DNA from: Prochlorococcus sp. AG-418-K17
GTDB lineage: Bacteria; Cyanobacteriota; Cyanobacteriia; PCC-6307; Cyanobiaceae
Direction: 5' to 3'
DNA: 64,000 nucleotides
Assembly (NCBI GenBank): GCA_003214055.1
Contig: QCMD01000006.1
Location: forward strand, 1-64,000
The notes below the pieces were generated by a model. The model ran no database searches and was not told where the DNA came from. It saw only the letters and a program-made list of their open reading frames with translations. The position numbers and the translations under genes are program-made. This document shows positions 39,667-50,268 of the stretch, piece by piece. The number at the start of each line of letters is the position of its first letter. Positions within the stretch are counted from its first letter, which is position 1.

Positions 39667-40512
39667 ATGCGTAGAAGTTTGCGAGATTCGATAGTTGGAT
39701 TTTCCATATTTGGGGGAATTTTGATATTCACCTTTTTTTCTTTCTGGCTAAAAGGTGTCAGACTATCTTCAAAAAACTGGTTTCTTTTCGCTGAATTTAA
39801 TAATGCGAGTGGTCTATCAAAAAAATCCCCCGTAACTTACAGGGGGATTCTAGTTGGATCAGTAGAAGATATTTTATTTACAAATGAATCAATTAAAGCA
39901 AAAATAGTCTTAAACAATCCTGATCTAATTCTACCTAAACCAGCTTTCGCTAGGGTTGTGACAAATTCTTTCCTTGGAGGGGACGTACAAGTTTCTCTAG
40001 AGACAAGTGATAAGACGATCCCAAAAAATATTGCAAAAGCAACATCTGACAAATGTAATAGTAAGTTGATTGTTTGCCAAGGTAATCTAATAACTGGTAA
40101 ACAACTCTCAAGTTTATCAAATATTACAAATAGGATAAGTCAACTTTTAAAAGAGACAAATCAAGAAAATCTAATTGATAACATTGTTAAATCAATAGAT
40201 CAATTTGATCAGACACAAGAAAATCTTGATGAATTAATTTTCTTATCAAAACGAGAAATATTGAGGGTTGAACCTCTAGTAAAAGAAATTACTTTAGCCG
40301 CAAAGCACTTAAATAGTATTCTATCCTCTATAAATGATAAAGAAACTATTGAAGATGTTAAGTTAACGATCAATTCAGCAAGATCAATCTCAAGTAAGCT
40401 TGATGGCATGAGTGATGATTTTGAAAACCTCATGAAAGATAAAGAATTTACTAAATCTATTAGAGATCTAACAATTGGACTTTCAAAATTCCTTAACGAA
40501 ATTTATCCATAA
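39667..40512 (+). CDS. MCE-family lipid-binding protein (MlaD/TGD2-like)
   Basis: The 281-residue protein has one N-terminal transmembrane helix (about 10-30), an MCE domain (about 40-115) with LFAEFNNASGLSKKSPVTYRGILVGSVEDI, and a long helical C-terminal part of ~140 residues. MCE subunits form a periplasmic ring with a hydrophobic channel for lipid transfer. A Cys pair (KCNSKLIVCQG) near residue 130-139 could form a disulfide. It is coexpressed with the upstream ATPase gene and meets chlD tail to tail. Confidence 0.9.
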   Translation: MRRSLRDSIVGFSIFGGILIFTFFSFWLKGVRLSSKNWFLFAEFNNASGLSKKSPVTYRGILVGSVEDILFTNESIKAKIVLNNPDLILPKPAFARVVTNSFLGGDVQVSLETSDKTIPKNIAKATSDKCNSKLIVCQGNLITGKQLSSLSNITNRISQLLKETNQENLIDNIVKSIDQFDQTQENLDELIFLSKREILRVEPLVKEITLAAKHLNSILSSINDKETIEDVKLTINSARSISSKLDGMSDDFENLMKDKEFTKSIRDLTIGLSKFLNEIYP

Positions 40513-40517
40513 AAGAT

Positions 40518-42653
40518 TTAAATATCGTTTATTGCGTTTAAGGCCATTGCAGCAATTGTTTTATCAGTAGCTTTAGGTAATTGGACGTATTTACCTTTAG
40601 CAGCATCTGCTAATTCTTTACCGAAACCACTTGCTATGAATTTCCTCTCTGTATCGATTATTAATAACTTGATTCCAAGCATTGGATATTTAGCAGCTAT
40701 ATCAAGAACTTCTTGCTTTAAATCGACCTTCTCATCCTCCTTTTCTTCAACATCCGATTGACCAAGAGATAATCCTAATGGAACATTGCCTCTTCCATCA
40801 GTAATACCAACAACAATTACCTGACCAATATCTCCTGTTGCAAGTGCATTTTTTGCTACTTTAGCGGATTGAGTTAATCCGTGAGCCAAAGGGGAGCCTC
40901 CTCCACATGGCATAGTTTCTAGTCTTCTTTTTGCTGCAGTTATTGATCTTGTAGGAGGAAGAAGAACCTCTGCTTGATTTCCTCTGAAAGGAATTAGAGC
41001 TACCTCATCTCTATTTTCATAAGCTTCAGTTAAAAGTCTGATAACAGCACCTTTAGCACTTTGCATTCTATTAAGTGCCATTGAACCGCTTGCATCAACA
41101 AGAAAAATAACTAACGCGCCAGCTTTTTTTTGGAGGAGCTTCGCCCTAAAATCATTTTCTTCAATAACTATCGATTTATTTGGATTCCTTAATCTTCTAG
41201 ATTTTTGATAAGGTGCAGCAGCTCTTAGAGTAGCATCAACAGCTATTCTTTTTACTTTACCTCTTGGAATTATAGGCTTTACATATCTCCCTCTACTATC
41301 ACTAAAAATCACCGATCTGCTACCACTATTGCCTGCTTTTGCTTTTGCTGATGAAAAAAGCAATAAATCAGGATCAACCATACATGCTTCAGGATCTAAT
41401 ATGAATTCTTCAGGTATATCAGGGGTAGATTCTTCTTTTGCATCAGAATTATCTTCTTCTTGCTCTTGCTCTTGCTCCTGATTGTTTTCGTTTTCATTAG
41501 CCTCGGGTTCAGAATTATCATTATCTGATTGAGGTGGGGGTGGTGGGCTCTGATCTTCTGGAGGAGGTGGTTCAATATCTTCATCTTCAGGGGGGATTTG
41601 CATCGCTCTTGGAAGGATAACTAATCTTACTGCTACTTTTAAATCGTCAGAATTTACATTCTCATCGCCTCGAAGAGCTGCATTAGCCTTTGCTACTTTC
41701 ACTGCAAATAATTCTGACCTATGCCCTTCTACTCCTCCTCTAAGAGCTTCATTCACTAAATAAGTTATTTGCTCTTTTGTTATCTTGACATCCTTTAACC
41801 ATTGCCTTGCCAAAATTAATTGAGTAGATAAATTATCAGATTCTTCCGACCATTTTTCTGAAAATTTAATATTATTTTCTGCGTGTGATAAAACAGATTT
41901 TGTAATTTCAACTCTTTGAGCATTATCAATCGATTGATCTGCGGAAAGCACAATAGCAAAACGATCTAAAACATGATCTCTTAAAGCACCTTCTTCAGGA
42001 TTATAAGTTGCTATTAAAAGTGACTTACAAGGGTGAGAAAGGCTTAAACCATCTCTTTCAATATTATTTTTCTCTCTTCCTGTAGCTTCAAGAATTAAAT
42101 TTACGATACCATCATCCAATAAATTTATATCATCTACATAAAGAACACCTCTATGAGCTTCTGCCAAAATTCCAGGCTGAAAAACTTGTTCCCCCGTACT
42201 TAATGAGGCTGCAACATCAATTGATCCAACAAGTCTGTCTTCAGTAATACCAATGGGAACTTGAATAAATGGAGCCTCTTTTACTTTTTTTGGAATTTCT
42301 CCAGTTTGATTCAAATAATCACTTCCAATTAGCTCCTCTAACAATTTATTAGTACTAATATCCCATTCCGCTGGTTTATCTGGATCTAGGTTCCTGCCAG
42401 TAGGTCTTAATGAAGTATTACTATTTTTACTTGTTAGCTTTTCCAGGATTGATTCATTATCTAATACCTCTATAGGAGGGAGTAAAGTATGCAAACCCCT
42501 TGCTAATACTGATTTTCCAGTTCCTCTCCCGCCAGCAATAATCACTCCTCCTAAACTAGGATCAACTGCTGCCAAAAGCAAAGATAATTTCAATAAGCTA
42601 TGACCTGTAATTGCCGCCAAAGGGAAAGCTCTAAAAGAATCCTTCGAATTCAT
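40518..42653 (-). CDS. chlD: Magnesium chelatase subunit D (ChlD)
   Basis: ChlD works with ChlI and ChlH to insert Mg2+ into protoporphyrin IX, the first committed step to chlorophyll. I place the start at ATG 42653 (711 residues); a GTG at 42701 would add 16 residues. Order: an AAA+ domain with [18 protein letters not shown]; a Pro-rich then Glu/Gln/Asn-rich acidic linker; and a C-terminal von Willebrand A domain with the MIDAS motif [11 protein letters not shown]. It faces folK divergently. Its linker is low complexity and probably disordered. Confidence 0.96.
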   Translation of the reverse strand: MNSKDSFRAFPLAAITGHSLLKLSLLLAAVDPSLGGVIIAGGRGTGKSVLARGLHTLLPPIEVLDNESILEKLTSKNSNTSLRPTGRNLDPDKPAEWDISTNKLLEELIGSDYLNQTGEIPKKVKEAPFIQVPIGITEDRLVGSIDVAASLSTGEQVFQPGILAEAHRGVLYVDDINLLDDGIVNLILEATGREKNNIERDGLSLSHPCKSLLIATYNPEEGALRDHVLDRFAIVLSADQSIDNAQRVEITKSVLSHAENNIKFSEKWSEESDNLSTQLILARQWLKDVKITKEQITYLVNEALRGGVEGHRSELFAVKVAKANAALRGDENVNSDDLKVAVRLVILPRAMQIPPEDEDIEPPPPEDQSPPPPPQSDNDNSEPEANENENNQEQEQEQEEDNSDAKEESTPDIPEEFILDPEACMVDPDLLLFSSAKAKAGNSGSRSVIFSDSRGRYVKPIIPRGKVKRIAVDATLRAAAPYQKSRRLRNPNKSIVIEENDFRAKLLQKKAGALVIFLVDASGSMALNRMQSAKGAVIRLLTEAYENRDEVALIPFRGNQAEVLLPPTRSITAAKRRLETMPCGGGSPLAHGLTQSAKVAKNALATGDIGQVIVVGITDGRGNVPLGLSLGQSDVEEKEDEKVDLKQEVLDIAAKYPMLGIKLLIIDTERKFIASGFGKELADAAKGKYVQLPKATDKTIAAMALNAINDI

Positions 42654-42737
42654 TAAATCTTTTATTTCTCCTTTTTCTTTTAACTCGGAATTCAAAATCA
42701 CTTTAAAAATGCCTGATATAGAATTTATCCAATAACT

Positions 42738-43313
42738 TTGTTTTTTGTAGTGGAATTATCAAATCTTAATATCAAAAATGGACTATGTATATCCCTCGGA
42801 GCAAATATTGATAGTAAATTCGGAAGCCCTCTTGAGTCACTATTAATTTGCAAACCAAAAATAGAGAAAATAATAAATGAGTGGGGAGATAGTTCTAACA
42901 AAAAAAAAGAAGAGGAAAGCAAATTTCATGCTTACTTTTTTTGGTCTTCAATTTATGAGACATTACCCCATGGTGCTGAAAATGAGCAGCCAAATTATTT
43001 AAATACTCTATTACTTATAAAAAGTAATTCTTTTCCACAACCATCAAATAAAAAAGCTAAATTACTTTTAAAAGAGCTAAAAAAGTTAGAGAGATTTTTC
43101 GGACGAGAAGAGACGCCAAGGGGCAAGAAATGGTTATCAAGATGTCTCGATTTAGATATTCTTTGGTGGGAAGATTTTCATACTGCTGATGAGGAATTAA
43201 CATTACCTCACCCTAGATTCATGAATCGTAATTTTGTTATTACGCCATTATCTGAAATCTTAAGTAGAAGCCAAAAAATAACAAAGTTTGATGCCCCAAA
43301 ATGGTCTTTATAA
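42738..43313 (+). CDS. folK: Hydroxymethyldihydropterin pyrophosphokinase (FolK)
   Basis: HPPK transfers pyrophosphate from ATP to 6-hydroxymethyl-7,8-dihydropterin for folate synthesis. The 191-residue protein has [17 protein letters not shown] (start of the fold), [22 protein letters not shown], and the catalytic [10 protein letters not shown] with following [16 protein letters not shown]. The TTG at 42738 or a GTG 12 bp later could be the start. It is slightly longer than E. coli FolK by an insertion near residues 50-70. Confidence 0.93.
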   Translation: MFFVVELSNLNIKNGLCISLGANIDSKFGSPLESLLICKPKIEKIINEWGDSSNKKKEEESKFHAYFFWSSIYETLPHGAENEQPNYLNTLLLIKSNSFPQPSNKKAKLLLKELKKLERFFGREETPRGKKWLSRCLDLDILWWEDFHTADEELTLPHPRFMNRNFVITPLSEILSRSQKITKFDAPKWSL

Positions 43314-43364
43314 ATGATTTACAAAACCAAAAAATAACTGTTAGGCTATTTTTATTTAAAATTT

Positions 43365-43928
43365 ATGGGCAATAAAAACCTTATAAGAAGATCAATTTTT
43401 AAAGAAAAAATATCTGCGTTAAAGTCAAAAAAATTTAGTTTCGAAATAAACAGAATTGAGCTTCCAAATGGACATGAAGGTGAATATGGATACATTAAGC
43501 ATCCTGGGGCAGCATTAGCCGTACCTATTACAAAAGACAATAAAGTTATCATTCTTCGGCAATATAGATTTGCTGTTTCAAGATATTTATTAGAATTTCC
43601 AGCAGGTACATTAGAAATAGGTGAAACACCTATTAATTCAATTCAAAGAGAAATACAGGAAGAGACTGGATTCAGTGCAAACAAATGGGATGAATTAGGA
43701 ACTCTTGTCCCTGCACCTGGTTATGCAGATGAGGAAATTTATTTATTTTTAGCTCGTGATTTAAACAAACTCAATTCCGAGGTTAAAGGAGATTTAGATG
43801 AAGATATAGAAGTATTAATTTTAGATCCAGACGAACTAGATAATCTTATTTCTAGTGGGGATGAAATTCTTGACGCAAAAACCGTGACGGCTTGGTTTAG
43901 AGCTAAACAATTTTTAGATAAATTATGA
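43365..43928 (+). CDS. NUDIX hydrolase (ADP-ribose pyrophosphatase-like)
   Basis: The Nudix box GTLEIGETPINSIQREIQEE followed by TGF (G-x5-E-x7-RE-x2-EE-x-G pattern) is intact in this 187-residue protein, preceded by VPITKDNKVIILRQYRFAVSRYLLEFPAG, typical of ADP-ribose or nucleoside-diphosphate-sugar pyrophosphatases. Overlaps photolyase by 4 bp (ATGA), so the two are likely translationally coupled. Exact substrate not determinable. Confidence 0.9.
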   Translation: MGNKNLIRRSIFKEKISALKSKKFSFEINRIELPNGHEGEYGYIKHPGAALAVPITKDNKVIILRQYRFAVSRYLLEFPAGTLEIGETPINSIQREIQEETGFSANKWDELGTLVPAPGYADEEIYLFLARDLNKLNSEVKGDLDEDIEVLILDPDELDNLISSGDEILDAKTVTAWFRAKQFLDKL

Positions 43929-45358
43929 ATAAACCTAGAATACTTTTTTGGCATAGAAAGGATTTAAGAATATTTGATAATCAAGCTTTAATCAAAGCAT
44001 TTTCATTATCAAATGCTGTTACTTCTACTTATATATTTGATAAAAATTACTCACAGGATTTCAATGCAAGTTCAAGAGCTTGGTTTCTAGGAAATTCACT
44101 ACAAGAATTAGGAAATAATTGGAAAAAAATGGGTAGTAGATTAGTCATGGAAGAAGGAGATCCGGTATTAATAATTCCTCAATTAGCAAAGAAAATTGAT
44201 GCTAAATTTGTTTTTTGGAATAGATCAATTGAACCTTATGAGATTAATCGCGATTTACAAATTAAAAAAAATTTAAAAGAACAAAATATTCAAGTTATTG
44301 AAACTTGGGATCACTTATTAGTAGAACCTTTAAAAATATTTTCAGGGAATAATAATCCTTATTCAGTTTATGGACCTTTTTATAAAAACCTTAAATCAAA
44401 AATGAATTTATTAGGTTCATATGAACAAGATAAAGTTGGTTTCCAGTTTAAAGATATTGATAATAAACTTAAAGATAAGACAATTAATTCATCTGATTCG
44501 GTTCTAGAGAAATTTATCAAAAATGTTAAATTTCCTGGTTCGGATATTTGTCCATGTAGACCTGGAGAGAATGCTGCAGAAACATTATTAGAAAACTTCA
44601 TTAACGAAAAAAAAATATATTCTTATAATTCTGTACGAGATTTTCCTTCCCATAATGGGACATCTTTTCTAAGTGCATCTCTCAGATTCGGCACCATCAG
44701 CATTAGAAAAGTTTGGAATGCCACATTAAATTTAAATTCAGATTTTGCAAATCAAGGAAATTATCTATCAATTGAAACTTGGCAAAAAGAACTGGTTTGG
44801 CGTGAATTTTATCAACATTGCTTATTCCATTTCCCAGAGCTAGAGAAAGGTCCATATAGAAAAAAATGGGATCACTTTCCATGGCAAAATAATAATGAAT
44901 GGTTTCAGCATTGGAGCAACGGAGAGACAGGAGTACCTATAGTTGATGCTGCAATGCGTCAACTAAATAATACTGGCTGGATGCATAACAGATGTAGGAT
45001 GATAGTCGCTTCATTTCTGGTAAAAGATCTTATATGCAATTGGCAAATGGGCGAGAAGAAATTTATGGAGACTTTGGTTGATGGAGACTTAGCTGCAAAT
45101 AATGGGGGATGGCAGTGGAGCGCCAGTAGCGGTATGGATCCAAAACCACTTAGAATTTTTAATCCATATACCCAAGCAAAAAAATTTGATCCTATTTGCG
45201 AATATATAAAATATTGGATTCCTGAATTATCTAAAGTATCAAATTCAGAATTATTAAATGGGGAGATATCTAATTTAGAAAAAAATAATTATTCAAACCC
45301 TATTGTCAATCACAACATACAACAAAGATTATTTAAATCACTTTATGCTGAAATTTGA
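43925..45358 (+). CDS. phr: Deoxyribodipyrimidine photolyase (class I)
   Basis: The 477-residue flavoprotein starts ILFWHRKDLRIFDNQAL (photolyase alpha/beta domain) and carries FAD-domain motifs such as WQKELVWREFYQH, GETGVPIVDAAMRQLNNTGWMHNRCRMIVASFLVKDL and GDLAANNGGWQWSASSGMDPKPLRIFNP (in parts). These repair UV cyclobutane dimers with blue light. CPD specificity over (6-4) or cryptochrome function is inferred from overall family pattern. It overlaps the DegT gene by 16 bp tail to tail. Fits a surface-ocean phototroph. Confidence 0.94.
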   Translation: MNKPRILFWHRKDLRIFDNQALIKAFSLSNAVTSTYIFDKNYSQDFNASSRAWFLGNSLQELGNNWKKMGSRLVMEEGDPVLIIPQLAKKIDAKFVFWNRSIEPYEINRDLQIKKNLKEQNIQVIETWDHLLVEPLKIFSGNNNPYSVYGPFYKNLKSKMNLLGSYEQDKVGFQFKDIDNKLKDKTINSSDSVLEKFIKNVKFPGSDICPCRPGENAAETLLENFINEKKIYSYNSVRDFPSHNGTSFLSASLRFGTISIRKVWNATLNLNSDFANQGNYLSIETWQKELVWREFYQHCLFHFPELEKGPYRKKWDHFPWQNNNEWFQHWSNGETGVPIVDAAMRQLNNTGWMHNRCRMIVASFLVKDLICNWQMGEKKFMETLVDGDLAANNGGWQWSASSGMDPKPLRIFNPYTQAKKFDPICEYIKYWIPELSKVSNSELLNGEISNLEKNNYSNPIVNHNIQQRLFKSLYAEI

Positions 45359-46548
45359 ATTTCCTCTATACAATTCTTTAAAACTTTATTTAAATTTTCT
45401 GCTACATAAATTTGCTCTTTATAAGAAATTTCAGGAAACATTGGAAGACTAAGGACTTCTGTACAAATTCTCTCTGTATTAATGAGTTTTGTTCTTGAAA
45501 AATTTTTATTTTTGTAAGCTATTTGTGCGTGTATTGGAATTGGATAATAAATAATTGAGTTAATACCTTTTTCAAAAAGTTGTTGTTTTACCAAGTTCCT
45601 TAATGAATAGTATTTTTTGCAATCAGTATCAAATAAATTTGAAAAATCTGTATTTAAAAAATATTTATCGTTTCTTAATTTGATGACAAATTGATTCCAA
45701 GAATGGGAAATTGAATCAGAGCTAATTTTTGGAAAACTAATAAATGGATTTTTTTCTAATAAATCAAGGTAATTATTAGCAATTCTTTGGCGATTATTAA
45801 TCCACTGAGAAATATATTTAATTTTGATATTTAATATGGCAGCTTGAATGGTATCAAGTCTGCTGTTATATCCAATTTGAGTATGGTGATATCTTATTGG
45901 GCTACCATGCACAGCTAGTTCTCTAATTTTTTTGGCAATCTTCTGATCAGATGTTGTCACTGCTCCACCATCTCCAGCAGCTCCTAAATTCTTGGTAGGG
46001 AAAAAGCTAAAACAACCTATATCACCGATACTTCCAACTTTAGAATTTTCCCACATAGTGCATGTTGCCTGAGCACAATCTTCAATTACTTTTAAGTCAT
46101 ATTTGTTGGCCAATAATTTTATTGAGGTCATATTCACCGCATTCCCAAATAAATGAACTGGCATAATTGCCTTGGTATTAGAGTTTATTTCTTGTTCTAT
46201 TAGTTCAGTATTAATGAGGTAAGTTTCGGGATCTATATCTACCAAAATAGGATTAGCACCAACTGCACTAATAGCCTCGGCAGTTGCAAAAAAGCTAAAA
46301 GATGAGGTAATGACTTCATCACCAACACCAATATCTAATGCGCGCAAAGCTAATACTAAAGCATCAGTTCCACTGTTACAGCCAATAGTGTTTTCAACAC
46401 CAATCAAATTAGAAAAACTATCCTCAAATTTGGCAATCTCTTGTCCTCCAATATACTGGCCCCCTTTTAAAACTTTAAAAACCTCAGCCTCAATTTCAGA
46501 GCCAATTTCTTGGAACTGCCTATTTAAAGTGAATGGAGGTATCTGCAT
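45343..46548 (-). CDS. DegT/DnrJ/EryC1/StrS aminotransferase
   Basis: The 401-residue protein begins MQIPPFTLNRQFQEIGSEIE and shows GCNSGTDALVLALRALDIGVGDEVI, VIEDCAQA and CFSFFPTKNLGAAGDGGAV with the PLP lysine. This family aminates sugar nucleotides for surface polysaccharides. It is not next to other sugar-nucleotide genes, so the amino sugar made is unknown. The unusual C-terminal length and unlinked location suggest a core, not island, function. Confidence 0.9.
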   Translation of the reverse strand: MQIPPFTLNRQFQEIGSEIEAEVFKVLKGGQYIGGQEIAKFEDSFSNLIGVENTIGCNSGTDALVLALRALDIGVGDEVITSSFSFFATAEAISAVGANPILVDIDPETYLINTELIEQEINSNTKAIMPVHLFGNAVNMTSIKLLANKYDLKVIEDCAQATCTMWENSKVGSIGDIGCFSFFPTKNLGAAGDGGAVTTSDQKIAKKIRELAVHGSPIRYHHTQIGYNSRLDTIQAAILNIKIKYISQWINNRQRIANNYLDLLEKNPFISFPKISSDSISHSWNQFVIKLRNDKYFLNTDFSNLFDTDCKKYYSLRNLVKQQLFEKGINSIIYYPIPIHAQIAYKNKNFSRTKLINTERICTEVLSLPMFPEISYKEQIYVAENLNKVLKNCIEEIQISA

Positions 46549-46601
46549 ATTGAATATATTAACCCTAAACCATATTTCTATGGGTAAAAAAACATTTTAA
46601 T

Positions 46602-47195
46602 TCATTTAAACCAACTCGGTTCTTTACCAGGAGTCCATTTAATATTGCAGCCTAAAGACGGCATCTGATTTGAAGGATAAGAATTATCTTGGTTCAAATC
46701 TCTCACAGCAGACCGCAAATCTTCACCAGATAGAGGGATATTATTACTTGGTCTACTATCGTCTAATTGACCATGATAATACAATAAAAAATTACTATCT
46801 CCTTCATTTGAAAAAAGATAAAAATCTGGGGTGCAAGCAGCTTTTAACTCCTTAGCAAAGTTTTGATTTTCATCATATAGATAAGGAAAACTCCATCCCT
46901 GTGATTGTGCTTGTAATCTCAGATTTTTAGGAGAATCTAAAGGATGAGTGACAATATCATTGCTAGAAATTGCAATCGTTTGAACTGTATTTTCAATTTC
47001 TTTACTTAAGATTAAAATTTGATTCTCAATATATTTAACAAATGGACAATGGGCACAAATAAACATTAAAAATAAATGCCGATTATCTAGATTATGAGAA
47101 TTAAAATATTGATTATTTGCAGAATTAGCATTTAACATTTCGAAATTAGGTAATTGAAAACCTAATTCCAAAACCATAGAATTTGTTCTGACCAT
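46602..47195 (-). CDS. Thioredoxin-fold redoxin (AhpC/TSA-like)
   Basis: The 197-residue protein has FMFICAHCPFVKYIENQI, a CxxC-like active site (Cys-Ala-His-Cys) at the expected place in a thioredoxin fold, then AISSNDIVTHPLDSPKNLRLQAQ, and a cis-Pro-type ACTPDFYLF. It is most like the small 'thioredoxin family / peroxiredoxin-like' redoxins common in cyanobacteria. No signal peptide, so cytoplasmic. It is divergent from fabI across 105 bp. Substrate is unknown. Confidence 0.82.
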   Translation of the reverse strand: MVRTNSMVLELGFQLPNFEMLNANSANNQYFNSHNLDNRHLFLMFICAHCPFVKYIENQILILSKEIENTVQTIAISSNDIVTHPLDSPKNLRLQAQSQGWSFPYLYDENQNFAKELKAACTPDFYLFSNEGDSNFLLYYHGQLDDSRPSNNIPLSGEDLRSAVRDLNQDNSYPSNQMPSLGCNIKWTPGKEPSWFK

Positions 47196-47300
47196 CTTTA
47201 AGTTAAATATTATTTGATATTTGAAAATTATTGTATATTTTGCAGTAATCCGTAAAGATGGGTACTTTTATATAGGAGAATAATAGAAATAATAAACAAA

Positions 47301-48083
47301 ATGCTTCTAAATCTAACTGGCAAAAAAATTCTTGTTACGGGAATTGCTAACAATCGTTCAATAGCATGGGGTATTGCTCAACAACTTTCAAAAGCTGGAG
47401 CAGAACTTGGAATCACATATTTGCCTGATGATAAGGGAAGATTTGAATCTAAAGTTAGGGAACTGACAGAACCTTTAAAACCATCATTATTTTTGCCTCT
47501 TGATGTTCAAAATCCAGCTCAAATAGAAGAAATCTTTCACAATATAAAAAACAATTGGGGGCAAATTGACGGATTAGTTCACTGCTTAGCATTTGCAGGA
47601 CGCGACGAATTGATTGGAGATTATAGTGCTACTACTTCAGAGGGTTTTGATAGAGCTCTAAATATAAGTGCTTATTCATTAGCACCTTTGTGTAAATCAG
47701 CAAAACCACTTTTTAGTGATGGTGCTGGAGTTGTCTCATTAACTTATTTAGGATCAGAGAGGGCGATTCCTAACTACAACGTGATGGGAGTTGCGAAGGC
47801 AGCTTTAGAGGCTTCAGTAAGATATCTTTCTGCAGAACTTGGTCCAGAAAAACAAGTCAGAGTAAATGCAATAAGTGCTGGGCCTATTAGGACACTTGCG
47901 AGTTCTGCTATAGGTGGCATTTTAGATATGATTCACAATGTTGAAGAAAAGGCTCCTTTACGCAGAACAGTCACTCAAACAGAAGTAGGTAATACTGCTG
48001 CTTTTTTATTAAGTGATCTCTCTAGCGGCATTTCAGGCCAAACAATTTATGTTGATGCGGGTTACTGCATTAATGGAATGTAA
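47301..48083 (+). CDS. fabI: Enoyl-[acyl-carrier-protein] reductase (FabI)
   Basis: FabI carries out the last reduction of the fatty-acid elongation cycle. The 260-residue short-chain dehydrogenase has KILVTGIANNRSIAWGIAQQL (NADH site) and the catalytic Tyr and Lys in YNVMGVAKAALEASVRYL, with the divergent Y-x6-K spacing of FabI. The tail RRTVTQTEVGNTAAFLLSDLSSGISGQ is conserved. hisB follows 20 bp later. Confidence 0.97.
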   Translation: MLLNLTGKKILVTGIANNRSIAWGIAQQLSKAGAELGITYLPDDKGRFESKVRELTEPLKPSLFLPLDVQNPAQIEEIFHNIKNNWGQIDGLVHCLAFAGRDELIGDYSATTSEGFDRALNISAYSLAPLCKSAKPLFSDGAGVVSLTYLGSERAIPNYNVMGVAKAALEASVRYLSAELGPEKQVRVNAISAGPIRTLASSAIGGILDMIHNVEEKAPLRRTVTQTEVGNTAAFLLSDLSSGISGQTIYVDAGYCINGM

Positions 48084-48103
48084 ACTAAATTTCTTGAATA
48101 AAA

Positions 48104-48709
48104 ATGTCATCTCTAAGGCAATCTGAAATAAAAAGAAAAACGAATGAAACAGATATTTCTATATTTATAAACTTAGATGGAAATGGTATTTCTGAGATTG
48201 ATACTGGAATACCATTCTTAGATCACATGCTTCATCAAATATCCAGTCATGGTTTATATGATTTAAAAATAAAAGCAATTGGAGATACCCATATTGATGA
48301 TCATCATACAAATGAAGATGTAGGAATCGCATTAGGCAAAGCATTTTCAAAAGCCTTAGGAGAAAGAAAAGGAATAAGCAGATTTGGACATTTCTTTGCC
48401 CCATTAGATGAAGCATTAGTTCAAGTCACTTTAGACTGCTCTGGTAGACCGCATCTATCTTATGATCTTCAATTAAAAGCCCCTAGAATAGGAAATTATG
48501 ATACTGAACTAGTAAGAGAGTTTTTTATTGCCTTTGTAAATAACAGCGGTATTACTCTTCATATTAATCAAATACGAGGCAGTAATTCACATCACATAGT
48601 TGAGGCTTGCTTTAAAGCTTTCTCAAGAGCAATGAGAATGGCTACCGCAATAGATCCAAGAAGATCTGATACAATACCAAGCAGTAAAGGAATGTTAGAA
48701 AAACAATAA
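48104..48709 (+). CDS. hisB: Imidazoleglycerol-phosphate dehydratase (HisB)
   Basis: HisB catalyses the sixth step of histidine synthesis. The 201-residue protein has metal-binding motifs [31 protein letters not shown] and [15 protein letters not shown]. This is the monofunctional dehydratase without the phosphatase domain of E. coli HisB. It follows fabI with no obvious pathway link. Confidence 0.97.
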   Translation: MSSLRQSEIKRKTNETDISIFINLDGNGISEIDTGIPFLDHMLHQISSHGLYDLKIKAIGDTHIDDHHTNEDVGIALGKAFSKALGERKGISRFGHFFAPLDEALVQVTLDCSGRPHLSYDLQLKAPRIGNYDTELVREFFIAFVNNSGITLHINQIRGSNSHHIVEACFKAFSRAMRMATAIDPRRSDTIPSSKGMLEKQ

Positions 48710-48742
48710 AATAGAAATTTTTTCGAATCAGCCACAATTCAG

Positions 48743-50266
48743 TTGATTTTTGGCGAAGATAGATTAAGTGATTATTTTGTTGTGACTAATTTACAAGATA
48801 AAAAAATTGATAAATTTAAAATTTTTAATAAAGAAGATTGGTCAAGTGCTTATCAAAATGTTGAAAAGGAGCTAACTAAAGAGCCTCTAACAATTAGCAA
48901 AGGTAATAATATTAAAAATCTAAATGGAACATTATTAAGAAATGGACCAGGAATATTAGAGAGAGGTGGACAATGGGTTCATCATCCATTTGATGGTGAT
49001 GGAATGATAACATCCATAAAATTCGAAAATGGTCAGCCATTCTTTACAAATAGATTTGTTAAAACTGAAGGCTATTTAGAAGAAGAAAAAATGGATAAAT
49101 TTATTTATAGAGGTGTATTTGGAACACAAAAAAATGGAGGAATTTTAAATAATGCATTAGATCTAAAATTCAAGAATATCGCTAATACACATGTCATTAA
49201 ATTAGGAGATGAAATTCTCGCATTATGGGAAGCAGCAGGTCCACATGCAATGGATCCTGAAAGTCTTGACACTATTGGTTTAACAACATTAAAAGGGGTA
49301 CTAAAGCCTAACGAAGCATTCAGTGCTCATCCAAAAACAGACCTAAACTCAAATGCATCTTCAGAACTTTTAGTCACTTTTGGAGTAAAAACCGGGCCAA
49401 AAAGTACCATTAGATTAATGGAATTTGATAATGCTGGTACAAATTCTGGAGAGCTCATTTTTGACAGAAAAGATACCTTTAATGGCTTTGCATTCCTTCA
49501 TGATTTCGCAATTACAACTAATTGGGCAATATTTTTACAGAATGCTATTGATTTCAATCCTATTCCATTTGTAATGGGTCAAAGAGGAGCAGCACAATGC
49601 CTAAAGTCAAACCCAAATAAAAAGGCAAAGTTTTTTATCATCCCCAGAGAGAGTGGATTATTTAGGGGACAGCCTCCTTTGACAATAGATGCTCCAGAAG
49701 GATTCGTTTTTCATCATGTAAATGCATTTGAAAAAGATTCCAAAATCGTATTAGATAGTATTTTTTATGATGATTTCCCATCAGTTGGTCCAGACGAGAA
49801 TTTTAGGGATATTGACTTTGATAAATATCCAGAAGGAAAACTGAAAAGATCAATTATCGATCTAAAGACAAAAACTTGTGAACTTGAAACTTTCAGTGAA
49901 CAATGTTGTGAATTTGCTGTTGTTAATCCTAAAAACTTAGGATTAAAAGCAACTTTTAGTTGGATGGCAAGCACATCTCAAAAACTGGGGAACGCTCCAC
50001 TTCAAGCAATTAAAAAAATAAATTTAACTTCTAAGGAAGAGATTTCTTGGTCAGCAGGTCCAAGTGGATTTGTTAGTGAACCAATTATGGTTCCATCAGA
50101 AAACTCTTCAAAAGAAGATGAGGGATTTTTATTTATACTTCTATGGAACGGGGAAAGAAGAGGAAGCGATTTAGTTATATTAGACGCAAAAGACTTAAAA
50201 GAATTAGCTGTTTATGAATTACCCATTTCAATTCCTCATGGCCTTCATGGATCTTGGGTTAGTTGA
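48743..50266 (+). CDS. Carotenoid cleavage oxygenase (RPE65/ACO family)
   Basis: The 507-residue protein shows the four Fe(II) histidine contexts of carotenoid oxygenases: TH in ANTHVIKLG, FLHDFAITTNW, FVFHHVNAFE and the terminal PHGLHGSWVS. NGTLLRNGPGILERGG and HPFDGDGMI are also typical. Family members oxidatively cut carotenoids or apocarotenoids to aldehydes such as retinal. A TTG start at 48743 is used; the first ~20 residues are not family-conserved. Substrate unknown; the family suggests apocarotenoids. Confidence 0.9.
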   Translation: MIFGEDRLSDYFVVTNLQDKKIDKFKIFNKEDWSSAYQNVEKELTKEPLTISKGNNIKNLNGTLLRNGPGILERGGQWVHHPFDGDGMITSIKFENGQPFFTNRFVKTEGYLEEEKMDKFIYRGVFGTQKNGGILNNALDLKFKNIANTHVIKLGDEILALWEAAGPHAMDPESLDTIGLTTLKGVLKPNEAFSAHPKTDLNSNASSELLVTFGVKTGPKSTIRLMEFDNAGTNSGELIFDRKDTFNGFAFLHDFAITTNWAIFLQNAIDFNPIPFVMGQRGAAQCLKSNPNKKAKFFIIPRESGLFRGQPPLTIDAPEGFVFHHVNAFEKDSKIVLDSIFYDDFPSVGPDENFRDIDFDKYPEGKLKRSIIDLKTKTCELETFSEQCCEFAVVNPKNLGLKATFSWMASTSQKLGNAPLQAIKKINLTSKEEISWSAGPSGFVSEPIMVPSENSSKEDEGFLFILLWNGERRGSDLVILDAKDLKELAVYELPISIPHGLHGSWVS

Positions 50267-50268
50267 AT

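Noticed and set aside
41396-41584. Frame antiparallel or alternative to the chlD linker
   Set aside because: It is a shadow of the low-complexity, repeat-like linker in chlD; no codon or family support.
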